Part shown: one piece after another, positions 33,593 through 42,210 of the stretch | How positions within the stretch are numbered: the first letter of the stretch is position 1 | Layout: each line of letters begins with the position of its first letter | Origin: G965220205 sp965220205 | Lineage (GTDB): Bacteria > Chloroflexota > Dehalococcoidia > Lucifugimonadales > Australimonadaceae | Assembly (NCBI GenBank): GCA_965220205.1 | Contig: OZ244812.1 | Location: 2,356,001 to 2,420,000, forward strand | Direction of reading: 5' to 3' | Length of the DNA stretch: 64,000 bases | Translations under genes and position numbers: made by a program | The notes under the pieces: model-generated | Database searches by the model: none | Seen by the model: only the letters and a program-made list of their open reading frames with translations | Told to the model about the DNA's origin: nothing

Positions 33593-34666
33593 TTGGAGAG
33601 TGAGGCCAAACAACAGCGGGTTGCTGAGGCTATCGAGACGCTCGCCGCCTCGCCCGGCGCCCCTGGCGACAGGTTTGTCGTGTTCGAGGCCGCCGACGGC
33701 GCGGGCAAGTACGGCTACGTGTTCCTCCGCCTGCGCGGCGACTCCATCCATCTGTACCCGGTGCTGTCCTCGCAGATCAACCCTGTACCTATCTTCTACG
33801 AGCGCCTAACCGAGGACGCGCTCCGCGAGCGCGTCGCCGAACTCGACTCTCCGCTCCGCCAGCTCGGCGAGGCTCTGCCCGCCGGTCAGGCCTCGGTGGT
33901 CGTGGAGGAGCTCGATCGCATCGTCGTTGGCGAGTACGGTCTGCCGGAGACGTACGGTCTCGGCGTCCGGCTCGATCTGGACCCGGAACGCCCCCCGCAG
34001 GGTTGGGGTCTGGTCGCGGAGTGGGTCCTCAACGCCATCTACATCGGGGTCATGGCGGGCTCGGCTGTGCTCGCGGTCTTTCTCGGCGTCTCATTGCTGT
34101 TCGGCGGGCAGGCGGACGGCCGCCTCCTGTTCGCGTTTGGCGGCGGCCAGTACGCGGCGATGACGCTCTGGTTCGCGGCGACCGCCATCGTCATGGGCGC
34201 GCTTCTCGCGTTGACGCGGTTCGAGAAGCGCATCCACACTCCGTGGCACACCTATGGCGTGCTGGCCGCAGCCGCCACGGTGCTCTTTGTCGGTTCCTTC
34301 GTGTGGTACTTCGTCGGCCTCTCCGTGGCGCGTTACGAGGTGCGGATCGATACGGCGGCGGAAACGCTGGAACGGCGTGACCTCAGCGTGTTGCCGCGCG
34401 GGCGGGACACGACCGTGGCGACCTTCGGCGAGATAGAGCGGATCAACGGCGTGTTCCGCATGCGTTTGTTCGGCGGTCGGGGCGGGCCCGACTCGATCGG
34501 GCGCGACTACACCATCTGGGTTATCAAGCTCGACGGGACCCGATTCGAGCTGGCGGGCAACTTCGAGAACGATCCGGATCGCCGAGGCGAGGTCCCGGCG
34601 ACGGCCGCCGCGCTCGCTCGCGAGATCGGGGAACTGTCAGGCGCCCCAGTGACGCTCAACCGTTGA
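33593..34666 (+). CDS. Membrane protein of unknown function
   Basis: A 357-aa protein. The N-terminal soluble domain is about 130 residues. Three to four membrane helices follow (about 140-172, 183-208, 222-245), then a C-terminal soluble domain (YEVRIDTAAETLERR, FGEIERINGVF). The TTG start has AGGAG upstream. The membrane-plus-C-domain half recalls the protein at 24898-25515, perhaps a distant paralogue. Function unknown. Confidence 0.72.
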   Translation: MESEAKQQRVAEAIETLAASPGAPGDRFVVFEAADGAGKYGYVFLRLRGDSIHLYPVLSSQINPVPIFYERLTEDALRERVAELDSPLRQLGEALPAGQASVVVEELDRIVVGEYGLPETYGLGVRLDLDPERPPQGWGLVAEWVLNAIYIGVMAGSAVLAVFLGVSLLFGGQADGRLLFAFGGGQYAAMTLWFAATAIVMGALLALTRFEKRIHTPWHTYGVLAAAATVLFVGSFVWYFVGLSVARYEVRIDTAAETLERRDLSVLPRGRDTTVATFGEIERINGVFRMRLFGGRGGPDSIGRDYTIWVIKLDGTRFELAGNFENDPDRRGEVPATAAALAREIGELSGAPVTLNR

Positions 34667-34706
34667 CGCTGCGCGTCCCCGACCGGGGGCTCGCCGACGG
34701 GCTGGC

Positions 34707-35507
34707 CTAGCCCTCGTTGAGGTCTATGAGCACGCCGTCCGGGTCGCATATCTGGTACTGCCCCCGCTGGCACTGAGCGAATTGGCGCAGGCGCGCCTCG
34801 CCCTCGGGCCCCGCCTTCCACGGCTTCGGCGCGAGCTCGGGGCTGCGTTCGAGCAGGGCCTCGAGCCGAGCGAGGAACGCGTCGATGCTGTCGACGCGGA
34901 ACCCGATGTGCTCGAGCGCGGGGCGCTCGATGCCGGCGCCGTCGTAGTCGTGGATGCGCCACGGCGAGATGATGAACGTGATGCGGCCGTCCGTCAGGTA
35001 GTGGTTCGGGTCGCTGGGGGCCTTCTCCATCTCGTCGAGTCCGTAGACGCCGGCGTAGAACGTTGCGGCGCGCTCCGCCTCGGTCACGCGGAGCACGACG
35101 TGGTCCACGTGAATCGGGTTATCGGAGATCTCGTCGGTGTACACGTCCCGCCGGTTCGCCATCTCGCGCTGGGAGAGGTCGAACACGTTGCCCACGGGGT
35201 CATGGGTGCTGATGCCGGCGAAGGGCCGGCTGCCGGGCCGGGTTGCGAGCTCGATGGCCGGGTAGCTCTCGCGCAGGCGGTCCCGCACGGCGTCCACGTC
35301 GTCGACTTCGAAGCCGAAGTGGTCGAATCCGCCCTGCCGTCCCGGCGACCGCCGGTTGACGTTGAGCCCGACATAGCCGTCGCTGACCACCGCCGCGCTC
35401 GTTTCGCTTGGCGGGTTGCCCTTCATGCCAAAGAGGTCCCGATAGAACTGGCTCAGGAGCGCGGGCCTGTCGCTCACGATTGCGAGGTGTCTCAGCTTGC
35501 TCGACAT
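34707..35507 (-). CDS. VOC-family two-domain protein, type I extradiol-dioxygenase-like
   Basis: A 266-aa protein with two glyoxalase/bleomycin-resistance folds. The second domain carries the metal triad of extradiol dioxygenases: H136 (HVDHVVLRV), H200 (LEHIGFRV) and E265 (IDLNEG). AGAGGA precedes the ATG. Such enzymes cleave catechol-type rings, which would suit the nearby Rieske oxygenase, but glyoxalase-like or other roles are possible. Confidence 0.83.
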   Translation of the reverse strand: MSSKLRHLAIVSDRPALLSQFYRDLFGMKGNPPSETSAAVVSDGYVGLNVNRRSPGRQGGFDHFGFEVDDVDAVRDRLRESYPAIELATRPGSRPFAGISTHDPVGNVFDLSQREMANRRDVYTDEISDNPIHVDHVVLRVTEAERAATFYAGVYGLDEMEKAPSDPNHYLTDGRITFIISPWRIHDYDGAGIERPALEHIGFRVDSIDAFLARLEALLERSPELAPKPWKAGPEGEARLRQFAQCQRGQYQICDPDGVLIDLNEG

Positions 35508-35749
35508 GGATTCCTCTCCGCGACGACAAGGACGTTCGAAAGCGGGCCTGCGCACAGTCTGTGAGGCTGTCTCTGGCGTGTCAAGCTCGGCGCGCGCTCA
35601 GTAGATGTTCAGACTTGGGAGAGGAATACCTCCACCCCTGTGGGCGCCCGCTTTCGCGGGTGTGACGGCGGCGCCCAAGCGCTCGGCCTTCCGGCGTAGA
35701 ATGGGCGCCTCGCCGCCATTGCGGCAACTGGGTACGCGGAGGGTCGCCG

Positions 35750-36502
35750 GTGGACACGGGTTTGGACGGAAGAGTCGTGTTGGTCACGGGAGCGGGCCGC
35801 AACATCGGCCGGGCCACGGCGCTCGCGTTTGCCCGCGAGGGGGCGCGCCTGCTGATCAGCACGCGGGCGAGCAGGGACCTGCTCGACGAGACGGCGGCGG
35901 CGTGCGAGGCGGCCGGGGCGCAGGTGACGGCGACGCTGTGCGACGTGGCGGACGAGGAGCAGGTCGGCGCGATGGCAGCGCTCGCCAACGACGTTTACGG
36001 CGGCGTGGACGTGCTGGTGAACAACGCCGTGCACCGCGTGCAGGGGTCGTTCCTCGACACGACTCCGGAGGAGTGGCGGCGCAACATCGAGGTGAATCTC
36101 GATGGGCCGTTCCATACGTGCCAGGCTGTGCTTCCGGGCATGGTGGAGCGGGGTTGGGGACGCATCATCAATTATTCTGGCGTGTCGGCGTACCAGGGGG
36201 GCAGCGCGGCCAAGGCGGCCACCAAGCTGGGCATCGTCGGTTTCACGCGCGGGCTGGCCAGGGAGTTCGGCAGGTACAACATCACGGCCAACTGCATCGC
36301 GCCCGGGAGCATCGAGGTCGACCGCGACCCAGGCCTCGAGCGGCCAGCGGACCTTCGCGGCGCCGTGGACGACAGCATGCCAATCCAGCGGTTCGGCCGG
36401 CCAGACGAAGCGGCGTCCCTCGTCCTGTACCTCGCGAGCGGGCAGGCCAGCTACGTCACCGGACAGTGCTTCCACGTGAACGGCGGCGCGATCTTCCAGT
36501 AG
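35750..36502 (+). CDS. Short-chain dehydrogenase/reductase with altered active site
   Basis: A 250-aa Rossmann protein with TGAGRNIG (13-20), NNAV (91-94), N116 and S143 (INYSG). The catalytic lysine is Lys159, but the YxxxK tyrosine position is Lys155: the segment reads SAAKAATKLG. Thus the classical Tyr is missing, although Y148 lies nearby. The GTG start follows GGAGGG; a TAGAAT box lies at 35697-35702. The closest general family is FabG-like. It may be inactive as a reductase, use Tyr148, or have another role. Confidence 0.85.
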   Translation: MDTGLDGRVVLVTGAGRNIGRATALAFAREGARLLISTRASRDLLDETAAACEAAGAQVTATLCDVADEEQVGAMAALANDVYGGVDVLVNNAVHRVQGSFLDTTPEEWRRNIEVNLDGPFHTCQAVLPGMVERGWGRIINYSGVSAYQGGSAAKAATKLGIVGFTRGLAREFGRYNITANCIAPGSIEVDRDPGLERPADLRGAVDDSMPIQRFGRPDEAASLVLYLASGQASYVTGQCFHVNGGAIFQ

Positions 36503-36539
36503 CTTCTTCAGCTTATCCGGATTCGTCCGCAAGGAGCAT

Positions 36540-36629
36540 GGATTCCTGCGTCTCCGTACGAGAACCTCTCATGTGGGCCTGTCGGCCCACACCACAACTG
36601 ACGAAAGTAGGCAGGCGGGGCGGCCCCCT
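36540..36629. repeat. Interspersed repeat, copy A
   Basis: About 90 nt, sharing most positions with 39156-39246: GGATTCC, ACGAGAA, CTCATGT, the hairpin GGGCCTGTCGGCCC, then CACCACAAC and GACGAAAGT. No coding potential. Part of the gene-free stretch 36503-36903. Confidence 0.6.
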
Positions 36630-36648
36630 CTGTAACTCTCCCCCGCAC

Positions 36649-36812
36649 ACGAGACCTTGCAAAACTGCTGGACGAGCGCTGTTCTTCCCGCCCACCCACC
36701 CGCAACGCTTGGGGTGGGGGACACCCCCACGCTCCCGGCAGAGGGCAAAGCCCTCTGCACTCCCCCACTGGGCGACTACGAGAGCCGCCCCTACGAGTTA
36801 TGCAAAGGTCTC
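36649..36812. mobile_element. Possible small MITE remnant
   Basis: CGAGACCTTGCAAAAC at the left and, inverted, GTTATGCAAAGGTCTCG at the right bound about 164 nt. Inside are the hairpins GTGGGGG/CCCCCAC and GCAGAGGGC-AAA-GCCCTCTGC (36738-36758). No transposase and no clear target duplication. The remaining 36813-36903 holds only the leader of the next gene. Confidence 0.4.
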
Positions 36813-36903
36813 GCAGACGGGGAGAGGACTCTCGATGGAATTGCGGCGGGAGCGCTCCTATCCCAATCTGCCCGCGCGTTGACGCGGTGAACGGAGTCTC
36901 GAC

Positions 36904-38274
36904 ATGGCTGAGTTCCCACTGATCGAATCGCTCGCATCCTACATATCCGGCGCGCTGGCGCGGGAGCTCCCGGCCGAGGTTGAGGAGAAGACGAAGCAGC
37001 ACGTCCTCGATACGCTGGCCGCGATAGTGACGGGCGCGCAGTTGAAGCCGGGGGAGCTGGCCGTGGCGTTCGCCCGCGACCAGGGCGGACCGCCCGAGAG
37101 CACCGTCGTGGGATCCAACGTGGCAACGACCGCCATCAACGCGGCGCTGGCTAACGGGATGCTCGCTCACTCGGACGAGACCGACGACTCGCACGCCCCC
37201 TCGCTGACGCATCCGGGGTGCCAGATCGTGCCCGCGGCGCTGGCTGTTGCCGAGCGCGAGGGCGCGAGCGGCGAGGCGCTCTTGCGGGCCGTGGCGCTGG
37301 GGTACGACGTGGGGAGCCGTATCGGGAGGGCGATGGGCGGCATCGGAGCGCGCGGCGTGCATGGTCACGCGACGCACGCCATCGGACCGATGTTCGGCGC
37401 CGCGACCGCGGCTGCGGCGCTCGTGGGACTCGATGAGCGGGGCGTGCGGCACTGCTTGGCGTACACGGCGCAACAGGCGTCGGGCATCACCTCGTGGGCG
37501 CGCGACTCGGAGCACATCGAGAAGGCATTCGTCTTCGGCGGGATGGGCGCTCGGAACGGCGTCACGTCGGCCCTGTTCGTCCGGTCCGGCATGACGGGCG
37601 AGGAGGACGTGTTCGGCGGCGATTTCAACTTCCTCGACGTCTATTGCCCCAATCGCGGGGAGCTGGCGGAGTGGGTGGCGAGCCTCGGTTCCCACTACGA
37701 AATCTCGATCACGAACATCAAGAAATTCTCCGTCGGGTCGCCCATCCAAGCGGCTGCCGACGCGATGACCGGGCTCGTTACGGAGCACCGGATCGCCGCG
37801 GACGACGTCGAAGATGTCGAGGTGCTGTTGCCGCCGAACGGGGCGAGTATCGTCAACGACCGCTCGATGCCCGACGTGAATTGCCAGTACTGCATGGCGG
37901 CGGTCCTGCTCGACGGCGGCCGGCTGACGTTCGACGCCACGCACTCCTACGAGCGGATGTCCGACCCCGAGATCGTGGCGATAAAGTCGCGCGTTCGGCT
38001 GACGCCCAACCCGGAGTTCGTCGGGATGGAGCGCCAGCGTCCCGCGACGGTGCGGATACGCATGAAGGACGGGACGCTGCACGAGCGCCACGTGCCGGCT
38101 GTGCGCGGCACATGGGATAGTCCGATGACGCACGATGAGGTGGACGCGAAAGCGGTCGACCTGATCGGGGGCGTCTACGGCGCGACCCGCGCCCGGGAAC
38201 TCGCCGACGCTGTGTGGGGACTCGACCTGCTTGCCTCGGTCCGCTCGCTGCGTCCGCTGCTTCAATCGTCCTGA
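36904..38274 (+). CDS. MmgE/PrpD-family protein
   Basis: A 456-aa protein of the family that includes 2-methylcitrate dehydratase and cis-aconitate decarboxylase. Family signatures are HSDETDDSHAPSLTHPGC (about 93-110), ALGYDVGSRIGRAMG and YAGEQ-like segments replaced by HAIGPMFGAATAAA. GGAG lies before the ATG. prpB/prpC are not nearby, so a true methylcitrate role is not supported by context. Its end overlaps the convergent hydrolase gene by 13 nt. Confidence 0.88.
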   Translation: MAEFPLIESLASYISGALARELPAEVEEKTKQHVLDTLAAIVTGAQLKPGELAVAFARDQGGPPESTVVGSNVATTAINAALANGMLAHSDETDDSHAPSLTHPGCQIVPAALAVAEREGASGEALLRAVALGYDVGSRIGRAMGGIGARGVHGHATHAIGPMFGAATAAAALVGLDERGVRHCLAYTAQQASGITSWARDSEHIEKAFVFGGMGARNGVTSALFVRSGMTGEEDVFGGDFNFLDVYCPNRGELAEWVASLGSHYEISITNIKKFSVGSPIQAAADAMTGLVTEHRIAADDVEDVEVLLPPNGASIVNDRSMPDVNCQYCMAAVLLDGGRLTFDATHSYERMSDPEIVAIKSRVRLTPNPEFVGMERQRPATVRIRMKDGTLHERHVPAVRGTWDSPMTHDEVDAKAVDLIGGVYGATRARELADAVWGLDLLASVRSLRPLLQSS

Positions 38275-39116
38275 CCCGCGGCGCGGGCGAGGAACGCTCG
38301 AACTTCCGTCACGAACGTGTCGGGAGCGTCCCACATGAGCATGTGCGCAGCGTCCTTCGCGACAACGACGCGCAGGTCGGGGCGGTGTTGCTGCAGCGCG
38401 GCGGCACGCTCGCCGGCGTTCGCCCGGTCGTGGTCTCCGTAGAGGAGGAGGAGCGGCACGCCCGCCGCCTCAAACGCTGCCCATAGCTCCGCCGGGGACT
38501 GCCCGGACTCGCGGGCCGCTGACCGGCCCGCAGCGGCGGCGACGTTCTTGCCGACGCTGAGCCGATGCCGCCGCTCGACGGCCTCGGGCGTTGCCAGTTC
38601 CTTGTGAAACAGGTCCGCCTGCATCAGCTTCAGCGTGGCCTCGGGGGTGGGGTCCCTGGACGGCGTGTCCTCCCGGGCGGGCGCCGCCGGTCCGGGGGCG
38701 CTGTTCGCCTCGGCGGGAGGCAGCAGCGAGCCGGTGCATACGACGACGACCCCGGCGACCCGCTCGGGCCGCCGCGCCGTGACTTGGAACGCGATGCCGC
38801 CGGCCTGCGAGTGGCCGACGAGGAATGCGCGCTCCACGCGCCAGGCGTCCATGAGCTTCGTGACGAACTCCGTGCGATAGGCGAGCGTGTAGTCCTCCGG
38901 GTTGTCGGACTCGCCGTAGCCCGGTTGATCGAATGCGAGGACGCGATAGCCAGACTCGGCCAGCGGCGTGATTACGCCGTCGAACGCCTCGGCCGAGGAG
39001 CCAAGCGAGGCGCCGTGCAACATCACGACGTCTGGTCCGGCGCCCTCCTCGAAGTAGCGGATTCGCAGGCCGTCAACCTCGATTGTCTGCCGTTGTCGTT
39101 CCATGCTCCTCACCAT
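38262..39116 (-). CDS. Alpha/beta-fold hydrolase
   Basis: About 284 aa. The oxyanion motif MLHGASLGS, nucleophile elbow VGHSQAGG (Ser), acid in LLYGDHDRA and base in KDAAHMLMWD form a full catalytic triad. Starts at 39116 (MVRSMERQ) and 39104 (MERQRQT) are both possible; the second is very close to GAGGAG. The cap region contains an Ala/Pro-rich stretch. The fold is typical of meta-cleavage-product hydrolases and other esterases; substrate unknown. Confidence 0.88.
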   Translation of the reverse strand: MVRSMERQRQTIEVDGLRIRYFEEGAGPDVVMLHGASLGSSAEAFDGVITPLAESGYRVLAFDQPGYGESDNPEDYTLAYRTEFVTKLMDAWRVERAFLVGHSQAGGIAFQVTARRPERVAGVVVVCTGSLLPPAEANSAPGPAAPAREDTPSRDPTPEATLKLMQADLFHKELATPEAVERRHRLSVGKNVAAAAGRSAARESGQSPAELWAAFEAAGVPLLLLYGDHDRANAGERAAALQQHRPDLRVVVAKDAAHMLMWDAPDTFVTEVRAFLARAAGQDD

Positions 39117-39155
39117 AGCGTCTCGTCCGGACGGCGTCACCCGCGAGGGGGGCGT

Positions 39156-39246
39156 GGATTCCCGTGTCTGCGCACGAGAATCCCTCATGTAGGCCTGTCG
39201 GCCCACACCACAACCGACGAAAGTTGGCGGAGCGGGGCGCGCCCCC
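39156..39246. repeat. Interspersed repeat, copy B
   Basis: Second copy of the 36540-36629 repeat in the same orientation, including GTAGGCCTGTCGGCCCAC and CACAACCGACGAAAGT. It lies in the gene-free stretch 39117-39791. Confidence 0.6.
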
Positions 39247-39329
39247 TTCGCCGGGCTCGGGGGCGTGGGTCCCCGTGTCAAGCACGAGGATGACGGATGG
39301 GGGAGCGGAGTGGACTTTCGAAGCAATGA

Positions 39330-39795
39330 CGAAGGCGGACGCGGAAATGAACGGAAATGGGCCAAAACGGCCGGTTTTCGGCCAAAAACGTGAGGTTTTT
39401 CACTCGTAAATTGCAGAGTTTACGAGTGGAGAGGTCGAAATAGTGCGACATTCTGCGACATTTTGCGACATTTACTCGTAAATCGAGCCGGCGGGCCGGG
39501 GCGCCAGCGGCGGGTGGTTTCAGGGGCCCCCTTCGACGGGCTCAGGACAGGCTTCAATAGGCATGGTAGGGGGTAGAGGGCGTTGGGGGTAGGAGCAGAT
39601 GTCGCGGCGGGGGGGGGGGTCGTGGGTGGGCGGAGGGAGGCGGGGAAGTAGGAAGAGGGCGGAAGGGGGCGCAGACCCCTCCTCAATCCTCCCCCGCAGA
39701 GCCGGAGGAGGAGGTAAGACGGGACGGGAAGAGGTAAGACGGGGAGGAGGAGGTAAGACAGTAGGAGGCAAGGAAGCTATTCAGAGGTTCCTTAG
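39330..39795. mobile_element. Diverged copy of the MITE-like element, right end intact
   Basis: Contains ACTCGTAAA/TTTACGAGT as a 9-bp inverted repeat (39402-39427), tandem TGCGACATT units and CTTCGACGGGCTCAGGAC (39531-39548). It ends in TATTCAGAGGTTCC next to TTAG (39792-39795), which provides the TAA stop of the MFS gene. Interior order and orientation match 25512-26190. A matching left end was not found, so the copy is truncated or diverged. No gene seen in 39117-39791. Confidence 0.55.
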
Positions 39796-41015
39796 CGCGC
39801 TCGGCGCATGGGGGCGAAGGGGAGGATGAATAGAGCGGGGACTACGGCTGCGCCCGCGATGAAGAAGATGGTCCGGCGCGTGTCGGTGAGGTCGACGGCC
39901 AGTCCCATGACGGCGGGAGCGATGGTTGCCGAGACGAGGCTGCTCGAGAACATGAGCCCCACGACCGAGCCCTGCGCACCTTCCGGGGCGGCGTCCATCG
40001 CGGCGGCGTTGATCACGTCCTGCACCGACCAGAGGAAGATGCCAGTGACCGCCAACGCCACGGCGAGCGCGGGGCCGGAGCCGACGCCTCCCATGAGGAA
40101 CATGCCGGCCGTGATCACCGTCAGGGCGACGGCGATCGGCGTCTTGCGTCCCACTCGGTCCGAGACGTAACCGAGGACCGGTCCGGCGCCGACGCCGAGC
40201 AGCGTGAGGAGCGCGACGTGGAACCCGACGCCGAAGCTGTCCATGTCGAGGTCGCGCGCGAGGTAGAGGGGCAGGAACGACAGGAGCCCGAAGTGGGCGA
40301 ACGAGCGGGTGAAGTTCGCGTAGGCCAGAGTTCTGTAGACCGGGTAACGGAGCAGGCGGAACGCGTCGGTGAGCCGGGGGGGCTCTGCCTGCTGCGGCCG
40401 CCGATACGAGCCCGCTCCGTCGAGCATCCAATAGAGGAGGAGCGCGAGGGCGGCGGCGGGGATCATGCTGATCACGACGTAGAGGCGCCAGTCGTCGGCG
40501 AGGAGGACGACGAGGATGAACCCGACTCCGAGCGGCCCCAGCGCTTCGCCCGCCCCGGAGCCGGAGCCGTGGAAGGCGATGGCCATGCCGCGACGGTCGG
40601 GGAAGCGGGTGCTGAGCATGGAGATGGCCGCGGGGTGCCAGAGCGAGGCGGCGACGCCGGCCATGGCCACGAAAGCGACCAGCGCCCAGTACCACTGTGA
40701 GAGGCCGGCCAGCATCATGCACGCGGCGGCGGCGAGCAGCGACCCGGGGAGTAGAAGGTTCCAGTGGTCGCGGAGACGGTCGGTGACGTACCCGACGAAG
40801 AAGTTGGGCGCGCCGCCCGCGAACTGCCGGATGGTCACGAGCACCGACACGCCGAACGTCGTCAGCGCGTACTCCTCCTCGATGAGGGGCAGGAACACGG
40901 CGAACGCCGAGATGTACCAGTGCTTGAGGCCGTGGCCGACCGCGATGGAGGCGAGGTAGCTAGGGCCCCTCGCGCGAAACGCAGTCTTTGGAACGGCTGT
41001 GTCGCCGGTGGCCAC
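39792..41015 (-). CDS. MFS transporter (fosmidomycin-resistance Fsr-like)
   Basis: A 407-aa protein with about 12 helices. SYLASIAVGHGLKHWYISAF at the N-terminus, ASLWHPAAISMLSTRFPDRRG and GYVSDRVGRKTPIA match the Fsr-like branch of the MFS. The GTG start follows AAGGAG with nine nucleotides between. Probable exporter; substrate unknown. The TAA stop lies in the TTAG abutting the repeat element. Confidence 0.87.
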   Translation of the reverse strand: MATGDTAVPKTAFRARGPSYLASIAVGHGLKHWYISAFAVFLPLIEEEYALTTFGVSVLVTIRQFAGGAPNFFVGYVTDRLRDHWNLLLPGSLLAAAACMMLAGLSQWYWALVAFVAMAGVAASLWHPAAISMLSTRFPDRRGMAIAFHGSGSGAGEALGPLGVGFILVVLLADDWRLYVVISMIPAAALALLLYWMLDGAGSYRRPQQAEPPRLTDAFRLLRYPVYRTLAYANFTRSFAHFGLLSFLPLYLARDLDMDSFGVGFHVALLTLLGVGAGPVLGYVSDRVGRKTPIAVALTVITAGMFLMGGVGSGPALAVALAVTGIFLWSVQDVINAAAMDAAPEGAQGSVVGLMFSSSLVSATIAPAVMGLAVDLTDTRRTIFFIAGAAVVPALFILPFAPMRRAR

Positions 41016-41064
41016 TCCCGGGAGCTCCTTCTGCGCGACGATGGACCGGCAGGGCCGTCATGGC

Positions 41065-41358
41065 CTATTTGAGCAAGCCGTCCAGCGTCTCGATGATACG
41101 CGTCCTGATCCGTCCCTCAAACTGGCGCGCCAACAGCGGCAACCCCATGTCGATCACCACGGCCTCGTCTGTCACCATCGCCGTTCCCGACAATGGCCGG
41201 CCCATGGCCCGGAACGAGAAGCGCATCACGCCGCCGTCCCACCGGTAGTCTACGTTGCTCGCCTGCGAGCTCGCGCTGGCCAGCAGTCGCGGCACGAGCT
41301 CCTCGAGGCGTTGCTGGACGACGCTCGCTTCGCCCCCGTGCGCGTAGGAGACGCGCAC
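41065..41358 (-). CDS. Polyhydroxyalkanoate-system-like small protein (PHA_gran_rgn family)
   Basis: A 97-aa protein; YAHGGEASVVQQRLEELV, DYRWDGGVMRFSF, GRPLSGTAMV and MGLPLLARQFEGRI match the PF09650-type small protein named for PHA granule regions. Start GTG immediately follows the hisA TAG with no spacing, so it is coupled to hisA. No PHA synthase is in the window, so a general steroidogenic-acute-regulatory-like or unknown role is as likely as PHA function. Confidence 0.65.
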   Translation of the reverse strand: MRVSYAHGGEASVVQQRLEELVPRLLASASSQASNVDYRWDGGVMRFSFRAMGRPLSGTAMVTDEAVVIDMGLPLLARQFEGRIRTRIIETLDGLLK

Positions 41359-42096
41359 CTACTGGCCGTCCAACTCAGCGACAGCCTGTTCGAGGTCCAG
41401 TCTACCCCTGTAGATGGCGCTGCCGATGATCGCTCCCTCCACGCCGACCCTGCTGAGCCGCCTCAGGTGGTCGATGTCGCCGACGCCGCCCGAGGCGATG
41501 ACCCGCGTGTCCGGCGACAGGCCGGCGGCGTGGCGCACGAGCCCCGCGAGCGCGTCGAAGTTCGGCGAGGCAAGGCCGGCATCGCGCGCAATGTCCGTGC
41601 AGAGGAAGCGGCGAACGCCGGCTGCGTGCATGCGCGTCATCAGAGCCGCGGCCTCGACGTCGGTGGCCTCCGTCCAGCCGCTCACGGCAATCAGACCATC
41701 GCGCGCGTCGAGTGCGACGACGATACGCTCCGCTCCGTGGGCGGCGACCATCTGCGCGACGAGGTCGGGGTCCTCGACGGCGGCGGTGCCGAGGACTACG
41801 CGGTCCATGCCCATCGCGAAAGCCATCGCCACGTGCTCGGCCGACCCGTAGCCGCCTCCAATCTGTATGGGCACGGGCGCCGAGCGGGCGACCTCGGCGC
41901 ACAGCTCCGGCTGGACGGGAGCGCCCCCGCGCGCGCCGTCGAGGTCGACCAGGTGAATCCGCTTGGCCCCCGACTCGACGAACTGCCGCGCCACCCGCAC
42001 GGGGTCGTTCGCGAACGTGGTCTCCTTGGCGAAATCGCCCTGGTTCAGCCGGACGACGTTTCCGTTCCGTAGGTCGATGGCGGGGATGATCTGCAA
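41359..42096 (-). CDS. hisA: Phosphoribosylformimino-5-aminoimidazole carboxamide ribotide isomerase
   Basis: Fourth-step isomerase of histidine synthesis, 245 aa half-barrel duplicate. The catalytic residues D8 (IPAIDLRNG) and D130 (VALDARDG) are visible, with phosphate-binding IQIGGGYGS and IASGGVGD. The TTG start is preceded by AAAGGA. It lies downstream of hisH, separated by a repeat fragment. No hisF is in the window; HisF is the partner of HisH and must be elsewhere. Confidence 0.95.
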   Translation of the reverse strand: MQIIPAIDLRNGNVVRLNQGDFAKETTFANDPVRVARQFVESGAKRIHLVDLDGARGGAPVQPELCAEVARSAPVPIQIGGGYGSAEHVAMAFAMGMDRVVLGTAAVEDPDLVAQMVAAHGAERIVVALDARDGLIAVSGWTEATDVEAAALMTRMHAAGVRRFLCTDIARDAGLASPNFDALAGLVRHAAGLSPDTRVIASGGVGDIDHLRRLSRVGVEGAIIGSAIYRGRLDLEQAVAELDGQ

Positions 42097-42130
42097 CCGT
42101 TGTTCCTTTGAGCTGAATGTGAGCCGAATG

Positions 42131-42210
42131 TTAGGGAACCTCTGAACAACGCGCTGATGCTCTCAGCAGGCCCCCTCCTCAATCCTCCCCAGTCGACGGG
42201 GGAGGAGGGG
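42131..42210. repeat. Mobile-element end fragment between hisH and hisA
   Basis: TTAGGGAACCTCTGAACA (42131-42148) is another copy of the element end, and CCCTCCTCAATCCTCCCC (42173-42190) matches 39677-39694 near the other element's right end. The last codons of hisH (PPPPSTGED) are read from this repeat. Confidence 0.5.

Noticed and set aside
36904..38274. True 2-methylcitrate dehydratase (prpD)
   Set aside because: No prpB or prpC nearby and the family is functionally broad; kept as MmgE/PrpD family only.
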